A stretch of 64,000 nucleotides of DNA from Methylocaldum szegediense (GTDB lineage Bacteria > Pseudomonadota > Gammaproteobacteria > Methylococcales > Methylococcaceae): NCBI RefSeq assembly GCF_949769195.1, contig NZ_OX458333.1, forward strand, positions 372,001 to 436,000. Direction: 5' to 3'. Shown here one piece after another: positions 1-9,120 of the stretch. The stretch's first letter is position 1; each line of letters starts with the position of its first letter. The notes under the pieces were generated by a model, which was not told the DNA's origin, searched no databases, and saw nothing but the letters and a program-made list of their open reading frames with translations. The translations under genes and the position numbers were made by a program.

Positions 1-1013
1 GCGTAAAAATTACGGGACGCGAAACCGAATAATGGGTGATCGTATTCGGCAACAATACGCATGAAGTCGTGGCCGAATGACTGTTTGGCCCGCATCATGC
101 CCCCAATGCCGTGGTTGTAAGAGGTGATCGCCAGAGGCCAGCTGCCGAGCTTATCGTAGGCATAGCGCAAATACCGAGCGGCCCCCTGGGCCGAAGCGAT
201 GGGATCGAGGCGCTCGTCGATCGCGGAATTGACACTCATGAACCGTTCAGCCGCCGCGCGCGTGAACTGCCACACACCCACGGCTCCGGCCGACGAACGC
301 GCGTTCGCCTGGAACGACGATTCCACATGCGGCAAAAACGCCAAGTCTTCGGGAAGACCGGCCCGACGGAAAATTTCCCTGAAATGGCGGTCGTAACGAC
401 CGCTGATTTCCAAACCTCTCTTGAAGCGTTCCCGAAGGCCACGCTGAGCGCGAAGCCGTTCGCTCGCGCCGGCCAACAACGTTCTGAGATTGCCGTTCGG
501 ACTGATCTTTAGGGCCAGTTTTCGGTCATCCGCGGTCAGCGGCCTCCCAAACGTGACTTTTTGTTCCAGATCGCGCAGCCGGAACTGCCAATAGGCTTTT
601 CGTTCCTCTACCAGGGCCTTTTGGATAGGCGTATAGCCCTCTTTGATCTCACCGGGTAGGTCGATGACCTCGTAGATGAGATCCATGAAACGATTGTCGT
701 GCAGGACGACCTGAGATCGGCTCCAGACGCTGTACACGTTGCGCCAGAAGGCGACTTGGGGCTCCAAGCCTGGAGGCTTGGGGAACACGCCCGACGCGAC
801 CGGGATGTAGGCAGAGGCGTTGTACCGCGATGGCTTGCCAGGAGAGCGCTTCACCGAAAAAATCGATCCGGTGTTGCTGGGGGTAGGTGCAACGGCTTTC
901 TGGTCGAAATTTCCGTGATGAATCCGCTGGATTTTCGTGGAAGGTGCAGAACAGCCATCTGCTAGAAGAACAGGCAGAACCACCAGAAGACGCTGGATCA
1001 GTCTTTGAGTCAT
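1..1013 (-). CDS. Lytic transglycosylase (SLT domain, MltD-like), C-terminus beyond the window edge
   Basis: A reading frame open from the ATG at 1013 to the window edge (337 codons seen) encodes a murein lytic transglycosylase, which cleaves peptidoglycan glycan strands in the periplasm. The N-terminus has a short hydrophobic stretch ending in LLADGCSAP, a weak lipoprotein or signal sequence. The C-terminal half carries the SLT fold hallmarks: the catalytic-Glu motif VESSFQANARSSAGAVGVWQ, then ITSYNHGIGG, the counterpart of the family AYNAG motif. Any LysM repeats as in MltD would lie outside the window. The gene is partial only because the window ends. Family call is firm; the exact subfamily is not. 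Confidence 0.85.
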   Translation of the reverse strand, partial: MTQRLIQRLLVVLPVLLADGCSAPSTKIQRIHHGNFDQKAVAPTPSNTGSIFSVKRSPGKPSRYNASAYIPVASGVFPKPPGLEPQVAFWRNVYSVWSRSQVVLHDNRFMDLIYEVIDLPGEIKEGYTPIQKALVEERKAYWQFRLRDLEQKVTFGRPLTADDRKLALKISPNGNLRTLLAGASERLRAQRGLRERFKRGLEISGRYDRHFREIFRRAGLPEDLAFLPHVESSFQANARSSAGAVGVWQFTRAAAERFMSVNSAIDERLDPIASAQGAARYLRYAYDKLGSWPLAITSYNHGIGGMMRAKQSFGHDFMRIVAEYDHPLFGFASRNFY

Positions 1014-1252
1014 TCGACGAACCCCCAAGCCGGCTCAAGATTATTTTCTTGACGTTTTTCGCCGTGCACTCAACCAACCCGGGATCGCGGTTGGAAATGC
1101 AGCTACGTAGATGTACTCATTGTAGCCCGCCTCCGCGAAAAGTTGAGTGGAATTTGCGTGAGCACTGTTTTTCCGACCGAAGCTCTCATGATCCGGACCG
1201 ACATCCCGCTCAGGCTTCGTTCCAAGCCGAGTGGCGATGGACAAGGTGCAGG

Positions 1253-1850
1253 TCAATACCGATATTCAAAACCTGCGAACACCATGTGCATTGCGCCGGG
1301 ATTGAATTGGGCGATGTCCTGTCCCTTAGCAACACCGGTGACGAAGACCGAGGCGGCGTAGTGCTCGTCGGTGAGATTGCGGCCGTCGACGAAGGTCTTC
1401 CAGTACTTGCCATCGTTAAGCAACACAATGTGACGTCGGTCGACTCGATAGGCCGGAAAACCGGTCGGAGGGACGCCCGTGCTCGAGCTCTGATAGGGAT
1501 CTTTTTTCAGCTGTTTCTTTTGTGATCGCGGATACACCCTCGTAATCGAAATCCTGCAGGTCAACATGCAGGCGGGTTTCGTGGCGATCGTCCCGCCGGT
1601 AGCCGAGATTGCCGTAGCCGTAGAACAGGTCTTGCTCGTTATGCTTGCGGTTGCCGTTGAGCTTGATGTAAGAGAACGAGCCGAAAGCATCCCAACCGTT
1701 ACCCAGCACGCCGCCACCACTGACCTGAGGTTTGACGTTGACGTTCGTGCCCAAGGTCATGCCACCCTCAGTGGATCCGAGGTATAGCCTGTCGGGGTCA
1801 CGAATTGAGGACGCCCCCAGGTTGCTTACCCGTATTCTAGGGCAGTCGCG
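1253..1850 (-). pseudogene. Remnant of a TonB-dependent outer-membrane receptor
   Basis: Two frames on the minus strand together read as pieces of a TonB-dependent receptor. Around 1560-1840 one frame gives plug/early barrel sequence (RLYLGSTEGG, then FGSFSYIKLNGNRKHNEQD and DRHETRLHVDLQDFDYEG). Around 1253-1500 another frame gives a typical receptor end (FVDGRNLTDEHYA, ending in the aromatic-terminated GFEYRY). The piece is far shorter than the usual 650-800 residues, lacks its N-terminus and middle barrel, and needs a frame change, so it is a deletion remnant. An ECF sigma fragment lies just upstream, the usual partner of such receptors in FecI/FecR/FecA-type systems. The substrate was probably a siderophore, by family only. 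Confidence 0.75.
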
Positions 1851-1881
1851 CCTCAATAGGCTTCGATGTGGTGGATGGGGT

Positions 1882-2079
1882 CTAAATTGATCGTTTCGGT
1901 ATCCGTAGCGCGCGGATTTCGGCGGGATTGCGCCGCTCGCTCTGGTGTAGGCGCAGATACGTTTCCTGGGCTGAATCCGCTGCAGTTTCCGGACATCGGA
2001 GCCGGCGCATGAGAAAGGAAAAAATTTCCTCCCGCGTGACCGAGAACACGCTTTCGGTGCCGAGCGCTGAGGAATTCAT
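1882..2079 (-). pseudogene. N-terminal fragment of a FecI-type ECF sigma factor
   Basis: A 65-residue frame from the ATG at 2079 contains FSFLMRRLRCPETAADSAQE followed by TYLRLHQ, which matches the start of region 2 of FecI-type ECF sigma factors. It then stops, losing the rest of region 2 and all of region 4. It cannot act as a sigma factor. Position upstream of the receptor remnant, in the same direction and with no FecR gene between them, suggests one ancestral iron-uptake regulation locus that has decayed by deletion. Confidence 0.7.
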
Positions 2080-2682
2080 GAATCGGCACCCGGATTCGAA
2101 GCGGGTTTAACGGGGAGCGGGGTGGGGTCGGAGCCTCTGTAGCGAACAGTCGTTTGGCTTTTCACGAGGGATGTTGGGAAATAGCTGGGTTTTCGAAAAC
2201 GAGCTTCCGACTCGCATCTCGGCCACGGTCGCTCGATGTGGTCGCGGTCGGCCACGCCATCACGTACTCGCCGAGGTTAGAAAAAGCCGACCGCGAGCGC
2301 ACCTCGAAAGGGCAAACAAGCTGTGTGCCAAATCGCGGCGTCTTGATTGCCTTGTACCTGACGCAGCTCAAAGGCGTGTCAGACGGTGCGGAAGAGTCCA
2401 ATCGCGCAGTGATCTGTGTAAAAAACCATATCTACTGTTCGACACCGTATCTTATTGGCCACAATCCGCACCGGCGGCAGATTTGCACCGAGCTCACCAC
2501 GTTTGACGGAGGGAAAACGGTTCAGGTTAGTGTCGACGACGAACACGACACGGTCATGTTTTCATGAATCCTCGAGACTCGGCGTTTTCCTCGACCGAAC
2601 GATACGCGGTGAAAACGGAGCGCGACAGCGTTGGTTTTTCAAGTCGCTTTTCACCGGCGCCTCGGATTCGCCGGCTCGGAGG
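2080..2682. other. No recognisable gene
   Basis: Open frames of 79-137 codons exist on both strands here but none has a convincing start, family motif or continuity with neighbours. I see no RNA gene or clear repeat. Confidence 0.4.
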
Positions 2683-3054
2683 TTAGCGGATGACGACAAC
2701 GGGCCAAGTCAGGTTCGTGGCGCAATGCCGCCAACGCCCTGTCTCTTCGACGTAGCGGGCAAACGGCTCATGATCGGTATAGACGGTTCCGTCGGAGATG
2801 AAAAAGTGGTGGAAAGGACCAAAACGTTCCGATGCGGCTCCGAAGCTGTCCTCGAAGTGGATGGACGCACCGGTGCGGCAGTCGCATCGAGAAAACGAAT
2901 TGCCCTGAATCTCCCAGAAATGGCCTTGATAGCGGCCGACGATGTCATTATGCGGACCTTGACGGATGAGAGGGCCACTGATTCGGAAATACGGGGCCGG
3001 GCCCAAGGTAACGGCGTGTTCCGGAACAACAGACTCGAAGCTTAATCGGACCAT
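2683..3054 (-). CDS. Hypothetical protein, 123 residues
   Basis: The frame is open further upstream, but the ATG at 3054 has a GGAG 10 bases before it and begins the protein-like part (MVRLSFESVVPEHAV). The sequence is rich in aromatic, His and Gly residues (YQGHFWEIQGN, RFGPFHHFFISDGTVY), has two Cys close together (CDC), and no membrane segment or signal peptide. It ends in a hydrophobic strand WPVVVIR. It reads like a compact beta-rich cytosolic protein. I do not recognise the family. No operon partner: the next gene on this strand begins about 600 bases away. Confidence 0.5.
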   Translation of the reverse strand: MVRLSFESVVPEHAVTLGPAPYFRISGPLIRQGPHNDIVGRYQGHFWEIQGNSFSRCDCRTGASIHFEDSFGAASERFGPFHHFFISDGTVYTDHEPFARYVEETGRWRHCATNLTWPVVVIR

Positions 3055-3297
3055 GATCGCATCGCTCCATAGGATTTCTCGAATAGCTTCTCCATCCCGA
3101 CACTGAAAAGGCACACAGGTTCCTCCACCGTTAGGTGACCGGCTGTAAAACCGTGCTGGCGGTGGTGTCTGTGCTAGGGCCTTTCTGTTTACGGAATCGG
3201 TTTGCGGCGGTCTGGAGGCGTTTCGATGGTTGTTTTCCAAAAAAGCTATCGACCGGTCAGCCGCATTGAGAGTTCACAGTCCCAGCGGAAATCGGCG

Positions 3298-4275
3298 CTA
3301 TCGAGGGCGTTGCGACGCCTTCGCTTCGGGTCTGACCGATAGTTCATCCGATGGTAGCGGCGACATGTGCTGTCCGAGCCGACGATTTTCTTCCACCAAT
3401 GCAGCGAGGTCGGCGGCATAGCCCTGCAGTTTTTCGTTCAACGCGATCCGCTGTTTCGGTGTTGCTGAGTTAAGCAATTTGGCAATCAATTCTGCATTCG
3501 CACGACGTGAAGTTTCGACGAACGCTCGTCGTTGCGGGTCGGTCTGATGGGCCAGTTCCGCGAAATAGTCACGCACCCAGTCGGTTGCGATCCGTTCCTG
3601 TGGCTTTTGCCGTTCGATTTTCGACAACAGAGCTAGGAATTCGCGTTGCCGGGCTTCGCGTTCGTCTGCCCAAGTGTAGTTGCCGCTATCGCTCTCGGCC
3701 GTGGCTTGCCGAATCATGGCTCGCTGCTGCTCGGTGAGTTTGCCCAGCCAAAATTCGGCACGCTTGATGACAAGTTTTGCCCTAGCTTGCGGGTTATCGT
3801 TCGAAGGGTCATGCGAATACCCGTATTCTTCGCGGAATTCCGCGGCATCCTCGTCTAGCTCGCGCCGGACCTGGGCGATCTGACTCGGCTTGAGCGTCAA
3901 AGCCAGTTTGGCGATTTCCGGCGCGGCTCGTTCGCCGAGCGTTTCCAGTCTCTGCCGGATCTTGTCTTGAAAAGAGATGATCTCGGACGGCGTGACTGGT
4001 CCGTTCAGTTTCGCCCGGATCTCGTCGAGCAAGGCAGCATAATCTTGCAATTGCGTCGCGCGGTGCCAGGCCAATAGTGCGCCGATTCGGTCTTTGGCGA
4101 GTTGTTTCTGTGATTGTTCGAGATCGAAGTACTGATCCAGCCTGAAGATCAAAAAGGTATCGGCATGGTTATAACCGAACCGAATGCTGCTACAGGCCGT
4201 AAGAGGCAATATGACGGCCAATACGATGATCAGGGGCCATCGGCGGATCGGAAAGGTGGGGAACGACATCTTCAT
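3298..4275 (-). CDS. DUF6279-type lipoprotein
   Basis: The start at 4275 is chosen because GGAAGAG lies just upstream and the frame then begins with a signal peptide ending in the lipobox LPLTAC (lipidated Cys about residue 29). The mature 297 residues are almost all alpha-helical, with many Gln, Glu, Arg and Ala. SIRFGYNHADTFLIFRLDQY after the lipobox is characteristic of the DUF6279 family of gammaproteobacterial lipoproteins, whose role is unknown. Lys at lipobox +2 is absent (Ser-Ser follows Cys), which favours sorting to the outer membrane. Monocistronic. Confidence 0.8.
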   Translation of the reverse strand: MKMSFPTFPIRRWPLIIVLAVILPLTACSSIRFGYNHADTFLIFRLDQYFDLEQSQKQLAKDRIGALLAWHRATQLQDYAALLDEIRAKLNGPVTPSEIISFQDKIRQRLETLGERAAPEIAKLALTLKPSQIAQVRRELDEDAAEFREEYGYSHDPSNDNPQARAKLVIKRAEFWLGKLTEQQRAMIRQATAESDSGNYTWADEREARQREFLALLSKIERQKPQERIATDWVRDYFAELAHQTDPQRRAFVETSRRANAELIAKLLNSATPKQRIALNEKLQGYAADLAALVEENRRLGQHMSPLPSDELSVRPEAKASQRPR

Positions 4276-4366
4276 AGCTCTTCCATGGTTTAGCGCGAAA
4301 CCGTCCTGGTTCCGTTCTAAGGTACACTGTTTTGACCAATTGTGAAGAAAGTGTAAAGCTACGGGA

Positions 4367-4425
4367 TTTTCCTCTCCCCCTGGGAGACGGTAGAGGTGAA
4401 GGCGATTCGAATAAGACTTTACGTA
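4367..4425. repeat. Interspersed palindromic repeat, CCTCTCCC...GGGAG type
   Basis: A pyrimidine-rich arm (CCTCTCCCCC) faces GGGAG, followed by GAGGTGAAGGCGATTCGAAT. The same unit occurs near 26570, 29690 and 34915-35045, always in intergenic DNA. Confidence 0.6.
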
Positions 4426-4499
4426 CTTCACGAACGGTAAGGATAAAGAAAATCGAACTCACCGAGAACGTTTGCGGTGTCTTCAAAAAAACAATTTAG

Positions 4500-5057
4500 A
4501 TTTCGACTACTGTCCCGAGTTCGATCACTCGACCTGGCGGTATTCGGATAAAATCCATGGCGCTTTGGGTATTGCCGGCCAGGCGAATGAAGAACTGCTC
4601 ACCTGGAGAATTCGATGCCTGTTCGAGCGACTCGATGGAACGGGACGACTTAGAGCCTATTTGGGCGAGTTGGGCTGTAGGACGAAATCCCGCAACGTTC
4701 AGCCGTTTGCCGGGATTCCTTGCATCATTCCTGCCCGCTTTCTAACACCATCCAAGCCATTTTTAGACGCCCATTGGCCGATCCGAGTCCGGTGATTTTC
4801 GCCGCCAGGGCGTGCCTAAGCGCCGTTTTCGCGATAATCTCTTCTTTCGGTGGGGCGGGGATCGTATCGTCGCGATAGCTTGATCCAAATCTCCCATACT
4901 TAAAAGTACTACATAACGATCAGTGCCAGCTGCGCTCTGATCGGTCATAACGAACGCAGCGATTCGAGACGGTTCGACCCAGGCCAGACGCGAAATGCCG
5001 AGTCCGTTTTCGGACTTTACACGCGATCGGCGCGAGCCGCGCTCCATGGGGGTGGGG
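4500..5057. other. Intergenic region with no recognised gene
   Basis: A 107-codon plus-strand frame (4472-4795) and a minus-strand frame (4763-5275) are present, but neither shows family motifs, and the second overlaps the start of the next gene antisense. The region probably contains the promoter of the c-di-GMP gene. Confidence 0.4.
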
Positions 5058-7433
5058 ATGAAAGAACAACTAAAGACGCCAGCGGAGAAGCGGCTCAGGC
5101 GAAGCCGCAATTCCCTGCTGGAACAACAGCGCGCGCTGGCCTCGCTGACGCGCAGCGAAATTTTTTCTGCTGAAGACGCTTTGGAGGCGATTCGCCTACT
5201 GACTCGAACCACTGCCAGAGAACTCGAAATCGAACGGATCAGTGTCTGGCGGTTCTCCGAGGATCGGCTCGCCATTAAATGTATGGATCTTTACGAGCGT
5301 TCCCAGCAACGGCATAGCAGTGGGATGATATTGCGGCGCGAGGATTTTCCGAATTATTTCGAGGGGCTTGAAACCGAAGAAGCTATCGTGGCGGACGATG
5401 CGCGGCATCATGCGTTCACTGCTCAATTCACCGATGTCTATCTGCACCCTTTCGGGATCACCTCGATGCTCGACGTGCCGATCCACGTGTTCGGGCGTGT
5501 CGAGGGCGCTCTCTGCTGCGAGCACACCGGCGAACCGCTCAACTGGACGGCGGAAGAACGTTTTTTCGCTATCGCCGTGGCCAATCTCGCCGCGCTCGTG
5601 ATCGAACAATGTGAACGGAGACGTGCTGAGGCGCTGGTGCGCAGCCAGAGGGACATGTTGGAGTTGATCGCCAACGGCGCGCCTCTGGAACACACTCTGA
5701 CCGCCCTAGCGCGTACCATCGAGCAGCAGGACGACAAAATACTCTGCTCGGTTTTGATTTTGGATGAGGACGGCGTCCATCTGCGGCATGGGGCCGCACC
5801 CAGCATTCCCGACAGTTACATCCGGCAGATCGACGGCCTTGCCATCGGCCCTTCGGTCGGGTCCTGCGGCACTGCGGCGTTTCATCGGCAGACGGTGATC
5901 GTCAGCGATATTCGGACGGACCCCCGCTGGGCCGCTTATCGCGACATTGCCGAGGAATACGGGCTTCGCGCCTGTTGGTCGACCCCTATTTTCGACGCAC
6001 GGCAGAACGTTCTTGGCACCTTCGCTGTTTACTTTCGCGAACCGCAGTGGCCGTCGGAAAAGCACTTGAGGCTGGTCGAGTCGGCGATTCACACCGCTGC
6101 TATCGCCATCGAACGAAGCCGGGTGGAGGATCGCATTCAGCGTCTGGCCTTTTACGATCCGTTGACCGGCCTTCCGAATCGTGCGTTGCTGATGGACCGA
6201 GCGGCGCAAGCGCTCGCGCTTTCAGCCAGGGACAACAAGGAAACGTCGTTGCTCTTCCTCGATCTCGATCGGTTCAAGATGGTCAACGATTCGCTGGGGC
6301 ATCATGTGGGCGACGGGCTTTTGCGCAGCATCGCGGGCCGCTTGCGAAGCTGTCTCAGAGAATCGGACACCGTGTCCCGGCTGGGAGGCGACGAGTTCGT
6401 GGTACTGCTCCCGGAGACCGGGAGCGAAGAGGCTGCCCAAACTGCCGAAAGAATTTTGGGGGTAGTAGCGCAACCTTACCTCATTGAGGATTACAGGTTA
6501 AGCACCACCCCGAGCATCGGCATCAGCGTGTACCCTCGGGACGGCAGCGACGTGGAAGCTCTGGTCAAGCATGCCGACACCGCCATGTATCAAGCCAAGG
6601 AGAAAGGCCGCAATACCTATCAATTCTTCACCGAAGACATGAATTTTGCCGTGTTGGAGCGGCTTACGATCGAAAGCGGGTTGCGGCAGGCGCTGGACCA
6701 CGGCGCATTCGTGCTCGAGTTTCAACCTCAATACGATATCGCAACACATCGCTTGGTCGGTCTCGAAGCACTGATTCGCTGGCAGCATCCGGAATGGGGG
6801 CGAGTGCCGCCGAGCCGGTTCATTCCGATCGCGGAAGACAGCGGTCTGATCGTGCTAATCGGCGAGTGGGTGATCCATGAAGCCTGCCGGCAAAACGTGT
6901 ACCGGCAGTCCCTCGGTTTCGAAAAGGTGCCGGTCGCCGTCAACATTGCCTCGCCCCAGTTCATTCAGCGCTTTGAGGACGTAGTCGAGCGAGTCTTGTC
7001 GGAAACGGGCATGGAACCTCAGTATCTGGAGCTCGAATTGACCGAGGGCATTGTCATGCAAGGAGAAAGTTCAATTCAGAAACGCTTGCACAAGCTCAAG
7101 GACATGGGCGTCAAACTGGCCATCGACGATTTCGGAACAGGCTACTCCTCGCTCAGCTATCTGAAGCGTTTCCCGATCGACAGGTTGAAGATCGATCAAT
7201 CCTTCGTGCGGGACATCATCGACGACCAAGATGATCTCGCCATCACCCGTGCGGTGATCAGCCTGGGTCACAGCCTCAGATTGTTGGTGATCGCCGAGGG
7301 TGTGGAAACCGAACAGCAATTGGCGTTTTTGCGAGAAGTAGGCTGCGATCAGGCGCAGGGTTTTTACTTCAGCCCTCCGCTCTCTATCAAAGCGCTTGGA
7401 GACTGGTTTTTCCAGAATTCAAAAGCATCCTGA
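5058..7433 (+). CDS. GAF-GAF-GGDEF-EAL cyclic-di-GMP synthase/phosphodiesterase
   Basis: A soluble signalling protein that can make and degrade c-di-GMP. Order: GAF (about residues 15-170; VWRFSEDRLAIKCMDLYE), second GAF (about 185-355; VGSCGTAAFHRQTVIVSDI), GGDEF (about 365-525) and EAL (about 540-780). The cyclase site is intact (SRLGGDEF), preceded by an inhibitory I-site RESD five residues upstream. The EAL part keeps EALIRW, ELTEG, DDFGTGYSSLSYLK and AEGVETEQQ, so the phosphodiesterase should also be active. No membrane segment is seen. The ATG at 5058 follows a GGGGGTGGGG stretch; ATGs at 5046 and 4995 are alternatives. Stands alone. Confidence 0.93.
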   Translation: MKEQLKTPAEKRLRRSRNSLLEQQRALASLTRSEIFSAEDALEAIRLLTRTTARELEIERISVWRFSEDRLAIKCMDLYERSQQRHSSGMILRREDFPNYFEGLETEEAIVADDARHHAFTAQFTDVYLHPFGITSMLDVPIHVFGRVEGALCCEHTGEPLNWTAEERFFAIAVANLAALVIEQCERRRAEALVRSQRDMLELIANGAPLEHTLTALARTIEQQDDKILCSVLILDEDGVHLRHGAAPSIPDSYIRQIDGLAIGPSVGSCGTAAFHRQTVIVSDIRTDPRWAAYRDIAEEYGLRACWSTPIFDARQNVLGTFAVYFREPQWPSEKHLRLVESAIHTAAIAIERSRVEDRIQRLAFYDPLTGLPNRALLMDRAAQALALSARDNKETSLLFLDLDRFKMVNDSLGHHVGDGLLRSIAGRLRSCLRESDTVSRLGGDEFVVLLPETGSEEAAQTAERILGVVAQPYLIEDYRLSTTPSIGISVYPRDGSDVEALVKHADTAMYQAKEKGRNTYQFFTEDMNFAVLERLTIESGLRQALDHGAFVLEFQPQYDIATHRLVGLEALIRWQHPEWGRVPPSRFIPIAEDSGLIVLIGEWVIHEACRQNVYRQSLGFEKVPVAVNIASPQFIQRFEDVVERVLSETGMEPQYLELELTEGIVMQGESSIQKRLHKLKDMGVKLAIDDFGTGYSSLSYLKRFPIDRLKIDQSFVRDIIDDQDDLAITRAVISLGHSLRLLVIAEGVETEQQLAFLREVGCDQAQGFYFSPPLSIKALGDWFFQNSKAS

Positions 7434-7481
7434 TGGCTCGAGTTTGGCCAGACGAGGGCGGCACGCCGGGCGCCGTGCTTG

Positions 7482-7856
7482 TCAGTCGCCGACGATGATC
7501 TGTTCCAGATGCACCCCGAGCGCTTCGGCAATGCGCTTGAGCTTGTCGATCCGGCAGGTTGGCCGCCCCCGTTCGACGAGCGCGACGAACGACTCAGTGA
7601 CGCCCGCCCGCTTGGCCAGTTCCGCCAGCGTCAGCCTGCGGAACTCGCGCCAGATTCGTATGGCATTCTCTCCGCCCAAAAGCCGCGCTCTTAACTCTTC
7701 GGGAAGTTGCACCACCTCCGGCGCGACCTTCTCCTTGGTGTTCGTGTCGGAGGTCATGTCGATCGCCAGTTCGGCCAATTCTACGAGGGATAGGTAATCA
7801 TCATACGGAATCAGCGCCCATTTCGCGTTGTCCTTTTCAATCAATTGCACGTCCAT
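7482..7856 (-). CDS. XRE-family HTH protein, antitoxin-like, no toxin partner seen
   Basis: Starting at ATG 7856 (MDVQLIEKDNAKWALIPYDD) the protein has an N-terminal half resembling short antitoxins that act on a partner, and a C-terminal XRE helix-turn-helix (about residues 70-120: IWREFRRLTLAELAKRAGVT, then ESFVALVERGR). This is the arrangement of HigA/MqsA-like antitoxins and small transcription regulators. No toxin gene of RelE/HigB type lies on either side: upstream is a 300-base spacer with a structured repeat, downstream is the convergent c-di-GMP gene. It may be an orphan antitoxin or a stand-alone regulator. Confidence 0.8.
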   Translation of the reverse strand: MDVQLIEKDNAKWALIPYDDYLSLVELAELAIDMTSDTNTKEKVAPEVVQLPEELRARLLGGENAIRIWREFRRLTLAELAKRAGVTESFVALVERGRPTCRIDKLKRIAEALGVHLEQIIVGD

Positions 7857-7985
7857 TCCGGCTCTCCTCACTATGGGTTTCGTCCTGATTTGATCGGGCT
7901 CGATTCTTTGCGTTGCAGCGGTCGCGCGCAAAGCTATTAACCCGACCCAATAATATCGGCCGGGTTAATCCGGCGCGGCGACAAA

Positions 7986-8057
7986 CCGCGTGAGCCCAGG
8001 CTGGGCGTGACCGGCCTGGGCGGCGGCCCGTAAATACCAGGAGGGTATTTATGGGCC
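7986..8057. repeat. Structured intergenic repeat, copy 1
   Basis: A block reading CGCGTGAGCCCAGGCTGGGC is followed by a hairpin at 8025-8057 whose 13-base arms (GGCCCGTAAATAC / GTATTTATGGGCC) pair with one G-U. The same block and hairpin type occur at 54036-54081. Function unknown. Confidence 0.6.
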
Positions 8058-8160
8058 TGATTGAAGATCATGAAAAAGCGTCCACATCGCGACTGAAAGT
8101 CCTCGGCGAACGGTCAAAATATATCAAGGACCGTTCCTGAGCTTACAAGATGCGACGATC

Positions 8161-9021
8161 ATGGAAAGACCTCTTGAAGAACATAGGCTCGACATCACCT
8201 TGCCGGACACGGTTATTTCGACGGAGTTGTTGACCGCCGGGGACGGGCCGCCCGTGGTTTTTCTTCACGGTATCGCCGACAGTGCCCAGACCTGGCAGTG
8301 GGTGATGCGGAATCTGACACCGCGTTATCGGCTCATCGCACCGAGTTTTCCGGGTTTCGGACAGAGCGATAAGCCGGCTGTCGCGTACTCGCCCGAATTG
8401 TTCACCCGGTTCACGCTGGTTTTATTGGATGCCTTGGGTCTGGAACGGGCCTGTCTCGTCGGCAACTCGCTCGGCGGGTTAGTGGCCTTGCGTCTCGCCC
8501 TTTCCGAGCCTGCTCGGGTGTCCGCCTTGGCGCTCATCGGTAGCGCCGGCCTGGGGCGCGCAGTCAGTCTGTCGATGCGGCTGCTTAGTCTGCCGGGGAT
8601 GCGCAACATGGCGGTGCGCTGGTTTGGAACCCCGCTTGGAGCCCAGCTTTGGGTATCCCAATTGGAGGCCCTGCTGATCGCCGGCAGCAGCCCGTCGGGC
8701 TGGCGAGAACGGATGCATCGAATGGCTCGAACGCCCGGCTTTTTGGAAGCAGTTGCGGCAACGACCGCGAGTGGAATCAATCTGAGAGGTCAACGCGAGC
8801 TCCTTTTGGGCCAGTTGTCCAAATTGACGGTGCCTACCCTGATTCTGTGGGGAGAAAGGGACCGGATCGTTCCGGTGCGGCACGCCCGGGCGGCGGTCGA
8901 GAGGCTCGTTCAGGGACGGCTCGAGATACTGCCGGATTGCGGTCATTTGCCCCAGGTGGAGAAGCCCGATCAGGTGGCCGACCTGCTCGGTGATTTTCTG
9001 GACAAGGTCGACCGGTGTTGA
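8161..9021 (+). CDS. Alpha/beta-fold hydrolase
   Basis: A 286-residue cytosolic alpha/beta hydrolase. Visible elements: oxyanion region VVFLHGIADSAQTW, nucleophile elbow GNSLGG (Ser about residue 104), acid region LILWGERDRIVP, and catalytic His in DCGHLP near the C-terminus. Length and motifs fit the esterase/haloalkane dehalogenase/carboxylic ester hydrolase superfamily; substrate cannot be told. The ATG at 8161 begins the homologous sequence directly. No operon partner. Confidence 0.9.
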   Translation: MERPLEEHRLDITLPDTVISTELLTAGDGPPVVFLHGIADSAQTWQWVMRNLTPRYRLIAPSFPGFGQSDKPAVAYSPELFTRFTLVLLDALGLERACLVGNSLGGLVALRLALSEPARVSALALIGSAGLGRAVSLSMRLLSLPGMRNMAVRWFGTPLGAQLWVSQLEALLIAGSSPSGWRERMHRMARTPGFLEAVAATTASGINLRGQRELLLGQLSKLTVPTLILWGERDRIVPVRHARAAVERLVQGRLEILPDCGHLPQVEKPDQVADLLGDFLDKVDRC

Positions 9022-9120
9022 ATTGGTTTATGGGCATTCGCTGGCCTGCGGTGCCGGGAAACCAAACTCATCGACCGGATTGAGGTACGGCTCGTTTTCG
9101 GCCTAGGTCGGACAGTAGTC

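Noticed and set aside
2154-2567. 137-codon plus-strand frame
   Set aside because: No ribosome site or family pattern; competes with a minus-strand frame of equal plausibility.
4472-4795. 107-codon plus-strand frame before the c-di-GMP gene
   Set aside because: No motif, no good start and composition not protein-like.
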